Below, piece by piece: positions 53,339 to 61,423 of a stretch of DNA of 64,000 nt; within the stretch, counting starts at the first letter, position 1; every line of letters starts with the position of its first letter. This stretch comes from Sipunculus nudus (lineage: Eukaryota; Annelida; Sipuncula; Golfingiida; Sipunculidae). Location of the stretch: the NCBI GenBank assembly GCA_026874595.1, contig CM049316.1:1-64000 (forward strand). The letters are read 5' to 3'. Below the pieces are notes generated by a model. It saw nothing but the letters and a program-made list of their open reading frames with translations, ran no database searches and was not told the DNA's origin. A program made the translations under genes and the position numbers.

Positions 53339-53829
53339 TGTTTTGCACATAATCTGTGCACCCCATGACGTCTGATATGTGTCAACGTACCCTATCCATT
53401 TGCTTGCATATTCCTCTAATATAATACATGTAGCTCGGTTACTGTTTAGTGCTAGCCCATATCAGTCGAACTATTATAATAGCCCGCGCGTGTGCTCGGA
53501 ATATCACATATCCGGAATGTTCTTCGTACGGGATTGTAAAATACCTACCCTCCCCCACTCGTACCAGTATAAAACGTCCTACAATGTGCCTATACTCGCT
53601 CCCCTAACGTGTAGATATTTCGTAGGATAGGTATATTCTATACGTCTTGCAAATCTTTCTAATCATTGTACAGACGGACGTATTTCCGCTATCTGTGCAA
53701 CCTGACCAACGTGTTGGTTAATGTACATTAATATGGGGGCGTCAGTTCTTTAAATAGGCAACAATCAGTCCGTCATCTGTTTTCATTCCTTACATTTCCG
53801 TGACTCAACGAGACGGCTCATACTCCGTC
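53339..53829. other. Flank of the compact gene block, no supported gene
   Basis: Unique sequence. It has a TATA-like TATAAAA at 53568-53574 and 'ctttaaatagg' at about 53749-53759. An 83-codon forward ORF (53379-53630) has no recognisable features and is not called. Confidence 0.5.
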
Positions 53830-53970
53830 ATGTCTGAGATTCCGGTGAACAAACAGGTCAGGCGCAGGGGTTTTCAAGGTCGTTGTTTGGATAACGCTGA
53901 CACATATGTCAAAAAATGCTTGTTTACCCGACGATGCACAGTCGCGTCACAGAACACATACTTGTTTTGA
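53830..53970 (+). CDS. Possible 46-aa small ORF, unknown
   Basis: A short forward ORF, MSEIPVNKQVRRRG at its N-terminus, basic overall. A 'tttaaata' element about 75 bp upstream could serve as TATA box. It would be the only plus-strand gene of this block. No family is recognised; it may equally be chance or a first exon, since CAAG|GTCG occurs inside it. Weak call. Confidence 0.2.
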   Translation: MSEIPVNKQVRRRGFQGRCLDNADTYVKKCLFTRRCTVASQNTYLF

Positions 53971-54062
53971 ATATTCACAAACGCACAACACCATGCATGC
54001 CATATAATCATGACGTTGAACCATGTCCATTTCGTTTTATTGATACATATAACACGACACAT

Positions 54063-54545
54063 GTTTGCATGGATACCATATTGTATTGTGTTATGATACA
54101 GTACAAGGGATCCACTTTTTTTGGTCCAGTAATCAACAATACATTCATGTATATGTCAAAACATGAACAGTAAAAAATAACATGTCAACCAGATCTATCT
54201 ACGTTTTCACATTTCACAACGTCCAAAGAATGACACCTTTAAATGTATCAGTATTAATCAAAGATATATGATCCATAAACATGTATATATGACACGTATA
54301 TATATATGAATATGCATATATTGTACAGCTTCAGTTTCTACAATCACATTAGCAACATGTGTAACACGTGTTACATTAATCCTCCCTGCGTCATCACAAT
54401 TCTGTGTCGCTGTCTGTATCACTGTCTCCAAATATGTTGTTCCCATGATGCATAAAGGAACAAATGATCCCTTTCCGGGCTATTCAGACCAATTCCCTTT
54501 TTTATATCCTCACCGTATGTCCCGCACCAAATGCCTGAATATTAA
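54063..54545. other. AT-rich intergenic region
   Basis: No convincing gene. It holds 'tatatatgaatatgcatata' near 54298. Reverse ORFs of about 62 codons at 53874-54062 and 54258-54446 have no support. Confidence 0.5.
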
Positions 54546-54731
54546 TCATGAATAGTCCTGTGCGCTTCTGTTGAAAACAGGTTGGTCGAAAAGGTTATAA
54601 AAATTATCGTATATCTCATGGATGCGTAAAGCGATAGCGTCACCTATTTCGTGCAGTTCTTGTATGGCGGCGCGAAGGACGTATACAGCACCACGGACTA
54701 TTCTGTTGTCGACCATGTCTGTGATTGACAT
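54546..54731 (-). CDS. Small 61-aa protein, unknown, same strand as the FG-tail gene
   Basis: A minus-strand ORF starting MSITDMVDNR, 122 bp downstream of the FG-tail gene and on the same strand. Residues about 9-45 form a likely amphipathic helix with alternating hydrophobic and acidic residues (for example AAIQELHEIGDAIALRI). There are no cysteines and no membrane segment. TATA-like sequences on the minus strand lie at 54754-54760, 54763-54774 and 54786-54793, the same kind of short TATA-to-ATG distance as in the neighbouring genes, which is the main support for it being real. I recognise no family. A forward ORF of 60 codons overlaps it (54622-54804) and is probably the shadow. Confidence 0.4.
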   Translation of the reverse strand: MSITDMVDNRIVRGAVYVLRAAIQELHEIGDAIALRIHEIYDNFYNLFDQPVFNRSAQDYS

Positions 54732-54753
54732 GACGTTTACTCTTCAGTGTGTC

Positions 54754-54793
54754 TTTATATTGTTATATATAAAATGTTATTTATCTATTTATA
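54754..54793 (-). promoter_or_regulatory. TATA-rich promoter candidate of the 61-aa ORF
   Basis: On the minus strand this reads TATAAATA at 54786-54793, TTTTATATATAA at 54763-54774 and ATATAAA at 54754-54760, all within 62 bp of the ATG at 54731. Confidence 0.4.
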
Positions 54794-54852
54794 CCTTTTG
54801 TTGATGACGCAATTCCAGCACAGACAGGAAACGTGGTATCACACGCACCAGT

Positions 54853-55821
54853 TTAACGAAAGAGAATTTTGGATGGATTGCTGAATAAACCAGCTGACGA
54901 GTTAGAAGACGTCGTGGTGACAGTCTTGTTAAATGGCGAAACGAAAGTCGTACTCGCGTTGAAAGGCTGACTGAATATCGGACGTGACGTTTGTGGTGAA
55001 CCAAATACCGTACTCGCGTTGAAAGGCTGACTGAATATTGGACGTGAAGTTTGTGGTGAACCAAATACCAATGAAGGGAACGTCACAGCTGCGTTAGATG
55101 ATGTACCCAATGTGGCACCTGCGTTCGATGATGTGTTGCGTGTCGCTTCAGTGTTGATAGGTGTACCCCAGGTGGAATTTGCATTACCAAAGGACGCATT
55201 CTGACCAAACGAAAATCCCGCCGTAGATTTACCATCACTAGCGAAGTTAAATGCAGGCGTAGTCTCTGGTTTATTTTCAGGTACGCGTGCCGGGCTATCA
55301 GCTACCCCTGGTTTTTTATCCAGTCTCATCGCCACGCAAATGTTTCCGATGTATTGTCCATCCACGGGGAACTGACTGAATCCATCCCCATCTAAAATCC
55401 TCATTTCCACGTTACGCTTTTGGCACAGTTTTTGTGGAAGTAGTGCGATCAAGCGTGCTTTGATTAACTCTTGGGTGCTGGTGTCTTTTCGGGCGGCTCG
55501 GACCATGTCAGCCACTGTTGTGTTATTGCACACGAGTATCCGTTCGTCTTGGTAGTTGTACCTCACGGCGGGTGTCCCAACCAAAGGTTTGTCACCTCCA
55601 TTACTCACGGGTACAATAACATCTGGCATGTGGCGGGGCTCGGCGTATACGAGAAACACGAAGAACTGGTCATCGCAAGATAGCAATTTCATGTATTTAG
55701 CCTTGTAATAACAATCCTCCATTGTATAATAAAACGATGACAGTCCTGCATTAACGACCATGTGTAACGTCGTTTCTTGTGGCACGGCCACGTTGTGCTC
55801 TTGAGTATCGTTTGCCATCAT
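54853..55821 (-). CDS. 322-aa protein with novel N-terminal domain and FG-rich tail
   Basis: Residues 1-185 form a compact, globular-looking region (for example FFVFLVYAEP at 53-62 and CQKRNVEMRILDGDG at 133-147) that I do not recognise. Residues 190-322 are low-complexity Ser/Thr/Asn/Phe-rich sequence with FG or GFSFG-type motifs at 203-206, 211-212, 253-254 and 273-274, and an exact tandem duplication of 20 residues (252-271 and 272-291, each with FGSPQTSRPIFSQP). The tail resembles the FG repeats of nucleoporins, which bind transport receptors (family knowledge); a nuclear-pore-related role is inference only. The gene is intronless. A TATA element lies about 40 bp before the ATG. The start could be Met1 or Met2, which are adjacent. 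It lies between the 61-aa ORF and tRNA-Asn, on the same strand as P1-P4. Confidence 0.8.
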   Translation of the reverse strand: MMANDTQEHNVAVPQETTLHMVVNAGLSSFYYTMEDCYYKAKYMKLLSCDDQFFVFLVYAEPRHMPDVIVPVSNGGDKPLVGTPAVRYNYQDERILVCNNTTVADMVRAARKDTSTQELIKARLIALLPQKLCQKRNVEMRILDGDGFSQFPVDGQYIGNICVAMRLDKKPGVADSPARVPENKPETTPAFNFASDGKSTAGFSFGQNASFGNANSTWGTPINTEATRNTSSNAGATLGTSSNAAVTFPSLVFGSPQTSRPIFSQPFNASTVFGSPQTSRPIFSQPFNASTTFVSPFNKTVTTTSSNSSAGLFSNPSKILFR

Positions 55822-55830
55822 GTTGCCAAC

Positions 55831-55868
55831 TGTCTAGACTGTAGACAAACGCACCATTATTATATATT
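55831..55868 (-). promoter_or_regulatory. TATA box and inverted repeat upstream of the FG-tail gene
   Basis: On the minus strand AAATATATAATAATGG (about 55853-55868) supplies a TATA element. Between it and the ATG is a 17-bp inverted repeat, TGTCTA-5 bp-TAGACA (55831-55847), which could be a protein-binding site or a hairpin at the very start of the mRNA. Confidence 0.5.
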
Positions 55869-56082
55869 TCTTACGCAGGCACGTGATCGGTATTGACAAA
55901 TAGTTTGGTGTCACATGAACCCAATATTTGATAAACAGATTGTAAAGAAAACAACATGTATTGCTGGGATTTAAGGCATTTATAAAGATCGTCTGTGACG
56001 TCACACTTTCCATCAGCCAATCAAATCAAGGAATAGTACCTGTTCATGATAACAGAAGAAACTCATGTACAAAAAGCATGTA

Positions 56083-56156
56083 GTCCCTGTGGCGCAATCG
56101 GTTAGCGCGTCCGGCTGTTAATCGGGAGGTTGGTGGTTCGAACCCACCCAGGGACG
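56083..56156 (+). tRNA. tRNA-Asn (anticodon GTT)
   Basis: A 74-nt cloverleaf. The acceptor stem GTCCCTG (56083-56089) pairs fully with CAGGGAC (56149-56155), and the discriminator is G. The D arm is GCGC...GCGC. The anticodon stem TCCGG/TCGGG uses two G-T pairs around the loop CTGTTAA, with anticodon GTT at 56117-56119. The T arm carries GGTTCGAACCC. No intron. A T4 terminator follows at 56166-56169. It closely resembles animal cytosolic tRNA-Asn. It sits head-to-head against the 3' end of P1, only 12 bp away. Confidence 0.96.
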
Positions 56157-56167
56157 TTATACATGTT

Positions 56168-56524
56168 TTATGTCCCTATGCCACCCGTTCCTGTTTTTCT
56201 TCGTCCAGAGTCTTGCCTGCGAACAAACGGGGAGTAAGTGCACATGGTGCCAGACAGGTCCCTGAGTGGGTAGTCTTCGATAATGTACCCAAGCAACTTT
56301 GAAACCTGCCAAGCCGCCAACGATATCGTTGTCGCAGTGTCGGTTTGTATCTTAGCAACGTACCCGCAGGCTCCGACATCAACATGTTTTAAAGACCCGT
56401 AAAACGTGACTGTCCCATCAGGATGCATTGACAAGTGCAAAACATGGTCATCGTCACAAACCCACCGTTCATAGAGAAACATTGCGGTGACGCTGCGGTT
56501 TTCTCGTTGAGCAATCAACAGCAA
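56168..56524 (-). pseudogene. P1 C-terminal fragment, frame-shifted from the main P1 ORF
   Basis: 118 codons homologous to the end of the second module of P2/P3: AQRENRSV (AQKEN in P2), then MHPDGTVTFYG (MDPDGTVTFYG in P2), then YIIEDYPLRDLSGTMCTY (YPPIDLSG in P2). It overlaps the end of the 293-codon P1 ORF by 10 bp but in another frame, so P1 was one gene now broken near 56530, or a single-base consensus error lies there. The tail after the YPPxDLSG block differs from the acidic tail of P3. Confidence 0.75.
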
Positions 56525-57396
56525 AGCGTTGAGATTGCTACTCGAAATTCGTCCTCAAACATGACTAGCATACCCGGCACGTTTAACACATTGTGACTTT
56601 CTGTCTCACATTCGTAACTTTCACGGGCACCCGTCTTCGCCTGTCGCACTGCCTGTTCTCCTACCATCTTGTGTTCACAAGACACAGCAGGAGGCCTCCA
56701 TGGCGTGCAGATAAAGCATACTTTCTGGTAATCGGATATCACGTTATCCAGAAGCTGGCACAGTTCCACTGTTGTCAGGGAGATCGCGGTTTCGTGGTCA
56801 ACCACAACGTCTCCCTTAAATGATTCGTTGTTCTTGTCTAAGCGCGCGTGGAACGAGACTGTTCCAAATGTGTCCATTGTGATATGCACAGATTCAAAAA
56901 GTCCCTCATCAATGTCGTATATCCAGCCTGTAACACTGCCGCCTACTTTTAGGGCCTCATTGAGTAACAGGTCTAAATATTTGGCAAGTTTTTTCCACAC
57001 GAAAACCCAACCTCCGACGTGTACGTGCTCTGTGCCTTGTTCCAAAATTACAGTATCGCCTCGGACGGCCCACGGCCTCCATTTGAAACATTTGCCCTGC
57101 CCTACTTGATATGTTATAACCTTTGCGAACTGTTCCGTCAGTTCCGTCTCGTCACACGTGGGGCAGTACCACTTGAATGTGACACGGTCGTCGGGGACTG
57201 TAATGCCCGGAGATGTTTGACATTTCTGGCACGCTCTCACAAGTATGCGTTCTCGCCATTGCAATCCCATCTCTCGCAACCTGTCCTGAAAGTACATCCC
57301 GTCTGACGGTTCGTATCTCCCCGGGTTGCGGGGCCGACCTGCGTCAGGACTCGGGATCTCCGGGGAACTGCATCGGTCTCCACATGTATTCCCCAT
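56515..57396 (-). CDS. P1: divergent paralogue of the two-module zinc-ribbon family, truncated
   Basis: 293 codons starting MGNTCGDRCS. Module 1 is complete: SDGMYF at 31-36, paired cysteines C56/C59 and C78/C81 (CQKC and CPTCDETEL), FKWRP near 104-108, and a MDTFGTVSF motif matching MDPYGTVSF of P2. Module 2 has lost its zinc-ribbon part: the sequence goes from a short linker straight to LNVPGMLVMFED, then terminates after a frameshift. It is the most divergent of the four paralogues. The N-terminal MGNTC would suit myristoylation plus palmitoylation (inference). The promoter TATA lies 32 bp upstream. Function unknown. If the frameshift is real, only module 1 is made. Confidence 0.7.
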   Translation of the reverse strand: MGNTCGDRCSSPEIPSPDAGRPRNPGRYEPSDGMYFQDRLREMGLQWRERILVRACQKCQTSPGITVPDDRVTFKWYCPTCDETELTEQFAKVITYQVGQGKCFKWRPWAVRGDTVILEQGTEHVHVGGWVFVWKKLAKYLDLLLNEALKVGGSVTGWIYDIDEGLFESVHITMDTFGTVSFHARLDKNNESFKGDVVVDHETAISLTTVELCQLLDNVISDYQKVCFICTPWRPPAVSCEHKMVGEQAVRQAKTGARESYECETESHNVLNVPGMLVMFEDEFRVAISTLCC

Positions 57397-57427
57397 CTTG
57401 TCTGAACGGCTGTGCCTGGAACGCCGT

Positions 57428-57435
57428 TTTATATA
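57428..57435 (-). promoter_or_regulatory. TATA box of P1
   Basis: Minus strand TATATAAA inside ACGTATATAAAACG, 32 bp before the P1 ATG, preceded by TTGCTGAGGAGACGG. The same arrangement is found before P2 and P3. Confidence 0.75.
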
Positions 57436-57463
57436 CGTACCGTCTCCTCAGCAACCAGCACCT

Positions 57464-57474
57464 CCCCCCCCCCC
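57464..57474. repeat. C11 homopolymer
   Basis: A run of 11 C upstream of the P1 promoter; a shorter C7 run lies at the equivalent place downstream of P3 (59500-59506). Homopolymers like this are prone to consensus errors. Confidence 0.9.
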
Positions 57475-57635
57475 TTTGATACCCATGTGTGTTTGTTATT
57501 GTACGTGCCCCGTGTATCACCAGAACAGCGGGTGGCATGACGGATATATGTTTGTATATGTACAAACGTGTACGGTACCTGCAGGTTCCGATAACACGTC
57601 CGGGGTATGAAATCATATGACAACATTCCGCGTTT
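57475..57635. other. Spacer between P2 and P1
   Basis: Related in part to the P3-P2 and P4-P3 spacers (shared 'ggttccgata' and a 'tgtacaaacgtgtac'-like inverted repeat), showing that the whole gene plus spacer unit was duplicated. Confidence 0.6.
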
Positions 57636-59204
57636 TTAACTGACCTCATCCATCTGCCCTTCTTCGTACTTTTCAACCTCAGTTTTCTCAGGGAACAACC
57701 GAGGATAAGTGTACATCATACCCGACAAATCTATCGGCGGGTAGTTACTGATCACACACTCCAGTAATGATACAACATCCCATGCCTTGAGCGGTATCGC
57801 ATTCAAAGTGTTGGTTTGTATCATCGTCTGTATCTCGTCGCGGAAGTTGATATACAGCGTTTCCAAAGGTCCATAAAACGTTACGGTACCGTCTGGGTCC
57901 ATCGAGATGTGAAGGTCGTGCACTTGATCATGGTTTATCCGATTATAGCGGAACACTGCGTTCATACGACAGTTTTCCTTTTGAGCGGCCAGGAGCAAAA
58001 CGTCTAAATCGCCGGTCAGAATATTATCCTCCAACATGGCGAGCATTCCTGGTACTTGTACCTCGTCTTCTGTTACGAGCGTGACTTTGTCTTTGAAACG
58101 CAGATATGGTTTCCATCTAAGGTGTATCCACCAATCCCAGGGGGGTTTGCAGTATACCCAAATCGAGGTGTCGGTGCCATGCGGTAGGAAGCCGAAGGTT
58201 CTCTCACGTGTGAACAGATACTCCAACTCACTCTGGTCGCATATAGGGCAGTATTCCTGTACGCCATCAAACACACTTTCGTAATCCGGGTTGCACGTCT
58301 TGCAGGGAATCACTATCATCTTCTCGCGGTCGTAAAACATATCATACCCTTGTACATTATCTCGAAAGAACATGCCGTCAGAAGGTACGACACCGTCTGA
58401 TGGTCCGCCCTCACTGTCAACACCAGCTTCAGTAGTATCACCCGTGTTCGCGTGGGCATGCTGCCCTGGGGATTCCGTCACTGTGTCTACGATGTTGTCA
58501 TAAGACACCGCCGGAGGTTTCTTGCCGTAAATGACCTGGTAATCGGTGATCACGTGTTCCAACAGCTGGAACAGTACTTCTGTCGTCAGCGATATCGCTT
58601 TCTCCTTGTGGACCGCCACCTGCATGGTGAAACACGCGTCGTCCTTGTTAATGCGGTCAAAGAATGACACAGTGCCGTAGGGGTCCATCTGGATATACAA
58701 GGACTCACAGATACCCGGAAAACGTCGATATATCCAACCGGTCACGCTGCGGTTCGCTTTTTGAGCCTCGCATAGAATCATGTCGAGATGTCCAACCAGG
58801 GCCCGCAACACGGAACCGAAGCCTTCCACGTGGAATGTCTTGTCTCCGTGTCGAAACAACACTGTATCTTCTCGACGTAACAACGGTCTCCACGTAAACG
58901 TTATCCCTTGCCCCAAATCGTAGGTTTTCTCGTTTGTGAACAGTGCCATCACTTCTGTCTCTTGACACGTGGGGCAATATATCCTTGCATGGTCGTGGTT
59001 GGAACGGTAAAGGTAATCGTCTGCACACATTGAGCATTTGTCTACAATTATTTGTTGTTCCCGCCACCTGACTCCCCTTTGTCGTAACACGTTACCAAAG
59101 AAAGCCCCGCCGGATGGCGCGAAATGGTAAGTGTTACCCGGAGGACCAGTGAAAATACTGATAACCTCCTGGCGATGGCGTGTGTCTGCACGGAGGCCCC
59201 CCAT
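57636..59204 (-). CDS. P2: two-module zinc-ribbon-like protein, novel family, intact
   Basis: 522 codons from the chosen start MGGLRADTRH. An upstream in-frame Met at 59261 is disfavoured because the TATA box would lie inside that coding sequence and because P1, P3 and P4 share the MG-x start. Module 1: AFFGNVLRQRG (34-44), zinc-ribbon-like C57/C60...C77/C80, TWRP (104-107), GHLDMILCEAQKAN (138-151), MDPYGTVSF (173-181). A Ser/Gly/Asp-rich linker follows (about 238-276). Module 2 repeats the order: SDGMFF (276-281), C301/C304...C319/C322 (CPICDQSELEYLF), RWKP (363-366), GDLDVLLLAAQKEN (398-411), MDPDGTVTFY (435-444), ending in YEEGQMDEVS. The paired CxxC motifs suggest metal binding; there is no signal peptide or membrane segment. 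I do not recognise the family. Nearly identical to P3. Confidence 0.85.
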   Translation of the reverse strand: MGGLRADTRHRQEVISIFTGPPGNTYHFAPSGGAFFGNVLRQRGVRWREQQIIVDKCSMCADDYLYRSNHDHARIYCPTCQETEVMALFTNEKTYDLGQGITFTWRPLLRREDTVLFRHGDKTFHVEGFGSVLRALVGHLDMILCEAQKANRSVTGWIYRRFPGICESLYIQMDPYGTVSFFDRINKDDACFTMQVAVHKEKAISLTTEVLFQLLEHVITDYQVIYGKKPPAVSYDNIVDTVTESPGQHAHANTGDTTEAGVDSEGGPSDGVVPSDGMFFRDNVQGYDMFYDREKMIVIPCKTCNPDYESVFDGVQEYCPICDQSELEYLFTRERTFGFLPHGTDTSIWVYCKPPWDWWIHLRWKPYLRFKDKVTLVTEDEVQVPGMLAMLEDNILTGDLDVLLLAAQKENCRMNAVFRYNRINHDQVHDLHISMDPDGTVTFYGPLETLYINFRDEIQTMIQTNTLNAIPLKAWDVVSLLECVISNYPPIDLSGMMYTYPRLFPEKTEVEKYEEGQMDEVS

Positions 59205-59505
59205 CGTATATGCCCAGCGCTGCCTGGGACAGCGTTTATATACGTGGCGTCTCCTCAACAACCCGCTCCACTCTCCAACTCAACATCACTGTCCCGCCGT
59301 CACTAAATATATAGACCTCGTCATATGTGAGTCACGTGCTCCAGAGTTGTTCCACATAATCTGCTGACACATGTGGTTCACGACACGTCTCAGATTACGC
59401 AAGGCCTCACCTTCACCTCCGATGAACCGTCTGCCGCATGCTGTGTAACATATTTCGTGTACACAAATGTGTACATTACATACTGGTTCCGATATGACTC
59501 CCCCC
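57652..59505. repeat. Segmental tandem duplication, copy A (P2 unit)
   Basis: Gene P2 with its promoter and upstream spacer is repeated at 59560-61420 with an offset of 1908 bp at the 3' end of the gene and 1914 bp upstream, the difference being a 6-bp in-frame indel. Only scattered substitutions separate the copies. Confidence 0.9.
59235..59242 (-). promoter_or_regulatory. TATA box of P2
   Basis: Minus strand TATATAAA in GAGACGCCACGTATATAAACGC, 31 bp before the ATG at 59204. A second AT element (minus strand CTATATATTTAG, about 59303-59314) lies further upstream. Confidence 0.75.
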
Positions 59506-59510
59506 CGTGA
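59282..59510. other. P3-P2 intergenic spacer with AP-1/E-box composite
   Basis: About 230 bp without a gene, copied at 61196-61423. It contains TGAGTCACGTG at 59328-59338, an AP-1-type site overlapping a CACGTG E-box, and 'acacaaatgtgtac' near 59461. These may regulate P2 (inference from motif identity only). Confidence 0.55.
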
Positions 59511-61118
59511 TTAATGGTCTTCATTTATCTCCTCATCATCGTCAGCATCGTCATCATCCATCTGCTCTTCTTCGTACTTTTCAACCTCAGTTTTCTCAGG
59601 GAACAACCGAGGATAAGTGTACATCGTACCCGACAAGTCTCTCGGCGGGTAGTGCCTGATCATTGTGTTAAGTAATGATACAACATCCCATGCCTTGAGC
59701 GGTATCGCATTCAAAGTGTCGGTTTGTATCATCGTCTGTATCTCGTCGCGGAAGTTGATATACAGCGTTTCCAAAGGTCCATAAAACGTTACGGTACCGT
59801 CTGGGTCCATCGAGATGTGAAGGTCGTGCACTTGATCATGGTTTATCCGATTATAGCGGAACACTGCGTTCATACGACAGTTTTCCTTTTGAGCGGCCAG
59901 GAGCAAAACGTCTAAATCGCCGGTCAGAATATTATCCTCCAACATGGCGAGCATTCCTGGTACTTGTACCTCGTCTTCTGTTACGAGCGTGACTTTGTCT
60001 TTGAAACGCAGATATGGTTTCCATCTAAGGTGTATCCACCAATCCCAGGGGGGTTTGCAGTATACCCAAATCGAGGTGTCGGTGCCATACGGTAGGAAGC
60101 CGAAGGTTCTCTCACGTGTGAACAGATACTCCAACTCACTCTGGTCGCATATAGGGCAGTATTCCTGTACGCCATCAAACACACTTTCGTAATCCGGGTT
60201 GCACGTCTTGCAGGGAATCACTATCATCTTCTCGCGGTCGTAAAACATATCATACCCTCGTACATTATCTCGAAAGAACCTGCCGTCAGAAGGTACGACA
60301 CCGTCTGATGGTCCGACCTCACTGTCCACACCAGCTTCAGTAGTATCACCCGTGTTCGCGTGGGCATGCTGCCCTGGGGATTCCATCACTGTGTCTACGA
60401 TGTTGTCATAAGACACCGCCGGAGGTTTCTTGCCGTAAATGACTACATTCTGGTAATCAGTGATCACGTGTTCCAACAGCTGGAACAGTACTTCTGTCGT
60501 CAGCGATATCGCTTTCTCCTTGTGGACCGCCACCTGCATGGTGAAACACGCGTCGTCCTTGTTAATGCGGTCAAAGAATGACACAGTGCCGTAGGGGTCC
60601 ATCTGGATATACAAGGACTCACAGATACCCGGAAAACGTCGGTATATCCAACCGGTCACGCTGCGGTTCGCTTTTTGAGCCTCGCATAGAATCATGTCGA
60701 GATGTCCAACCAGGGCCCGCAACACGGAACCGAAGCCTTCCACGTGGATTGTCTTGTCTCCGTGTCGAAACAACACTGTATCTTCTCGACGTAACAACGG
60801 TCTCCACGTAAACGTTATCCCTTGCCCCAAATCGTAGGTTTTCTCGTTTGTGAACAGTGCCATCACTTCTGTCTCTTGACACGTGGGGCAATATATCCTT
60901 GCATGGTCGTGGTTGGAACGGTAAAGGTAATCGTCTGCACACATTGAGCATTTGTCTACAATTATTTGTTGTTCCCGCCACCTGACTCCCCTTTGTCGTA
61001 ACACGTTACCGAAGAAAGCCCCGCCGGATGGCGCGAAATGGTAAGTGTTACCCGGAGGACCAGTGAAAATACTGATAACCTCCTGGCGATGGCGTGTGTC
61101 TGCACGGAGGCCCCCCAT
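59511..61118 (-). CDS. P3: two-module zinc-ribbon-like protein, novel family, intact with acidic tail
   Basis: 535 codons from the chosen start MGGLRADTRH (an in-frame Met at 61175 is disfavoured for the same reason as in P2). It is almost identical to P2 through both modules, with two extra residues after VITDYQ and a few substitutions. The C-terminus differs: it ends in a strongly acidic tail (YEEEQMDDDDADDDEEI). The 3' end of this gene matches P4 rather than P2, so P3 looks like a recombinant. Both cysteine quartets, the WRP/WKP motifs and both MDPxGTVxFY motifs are intact, so it is probably functional. Acidic tails are common in chromatin- and transcription-associated proteins, but no function can be assigned. 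Confidence 0.85.
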   Translation of the reverse strand: MGGLRADTRHRQEVISIFTGPPGNTYHFAPSGGAFFGNVLRQRGVRWREQQIIVDKCSMCADDYLYRSNHDHARIYCPTCQETEVMALFTNEKTYDLGQGITFTWRPLLRREDTVLFRHGDKTIHVEGFGSVLRALVGHLDMILCEAQKANRSVTGWIYRRFPGICESLYIQMDPYGTVSFFDRINKDDACFTMQVAVHKEKAISLTTEVLFQLLEHVITDYQNVVIYGKKPPAVSYDNIVDTVMESPGQHAHANTGDTTEAGVDSEVGPSDGVVPSDGRFFRDNVRGYDMFYDREKMIVIPCKTCNPDYESVFDGVQEYCPICDQSELEYLFTRERTFGFLPYGTDTSIWVYCKPPWDWWIHLRWKPYLRFKDKVTLVTEDEVQVPGMLAMLEDNILTGDLDVLLLAAQKENCRMNAVFRYNRINHDQVHDLHISMDPDGTVTFYGPLETLYINFRDEIQTMIQTDTLNAIPLKAWDVVSLLNTMIRHYPPRDLSGTMYTYPRLFPEKTEVEKYEEEQMDDDDADDDEEINEDH

Positions 61119-61420
61119 CGTATATGCCCAGCGCTGCCTGGGACAGCGTTTATATACGTTGCGTCTCCTCAACAACCCGCTCCACTCTCCAACTCAACAT
61201 CACTGTCCCGCCGTCACTAAATATATAGACCTCGTCATATGTGAGTCACGTGCTCCAGAGTTGTTCCACATAATCTGCTGACACATGTGATTCACGACAC
61301 GTCTCAGATTACGCAAGGCCTCACCTTCACCTCCGATGAACCGTCTGCCGCATGCTGTGTAACATATTTCGTTTACACAAATGTGTACATTACATACTGG
61401 TTCCGATATGACTTCCCCCG
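59560..61420. repeat. Segmental tandem duplication, copy B (P3 unit)
   Basis: Partner of 57652-59505. It includes the P3 coding sequence, its promoter and the P4-P3 spacer. Confidence 0.9.
61149..61156 (-). promoter_or_regulatory. TATA box of P3
   Basis: Minus strand TATATAAA in AACGTATATAAACGC, 31 bp before the ATG at 61118, with the GAGGAGACG element upstream as in P1 and P2. The AP-1/E-box composite TGAGTCACGTG lies at 61242-61252. Confidence 0.75.
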
Positions 61421-61423
61421 TGA
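61196..61423. other. P4-P3 intergenic spacer
   Basis: Copy of the P3-P2 spacer with a few substitutions. No gene. Confidence 0.6.

Noticed and set aside
53379-53630. 83-codon forward ORF
   Set aside because: No promoter at the right distance, no features of a protein family.
57816-59367. Forward ORFs of 60-95 codons opposite P1-P4
   Set aside because: Antisense shadows of the conserved minus-strand genes; their conservation between P2 and P3 follows from the recent duplication.
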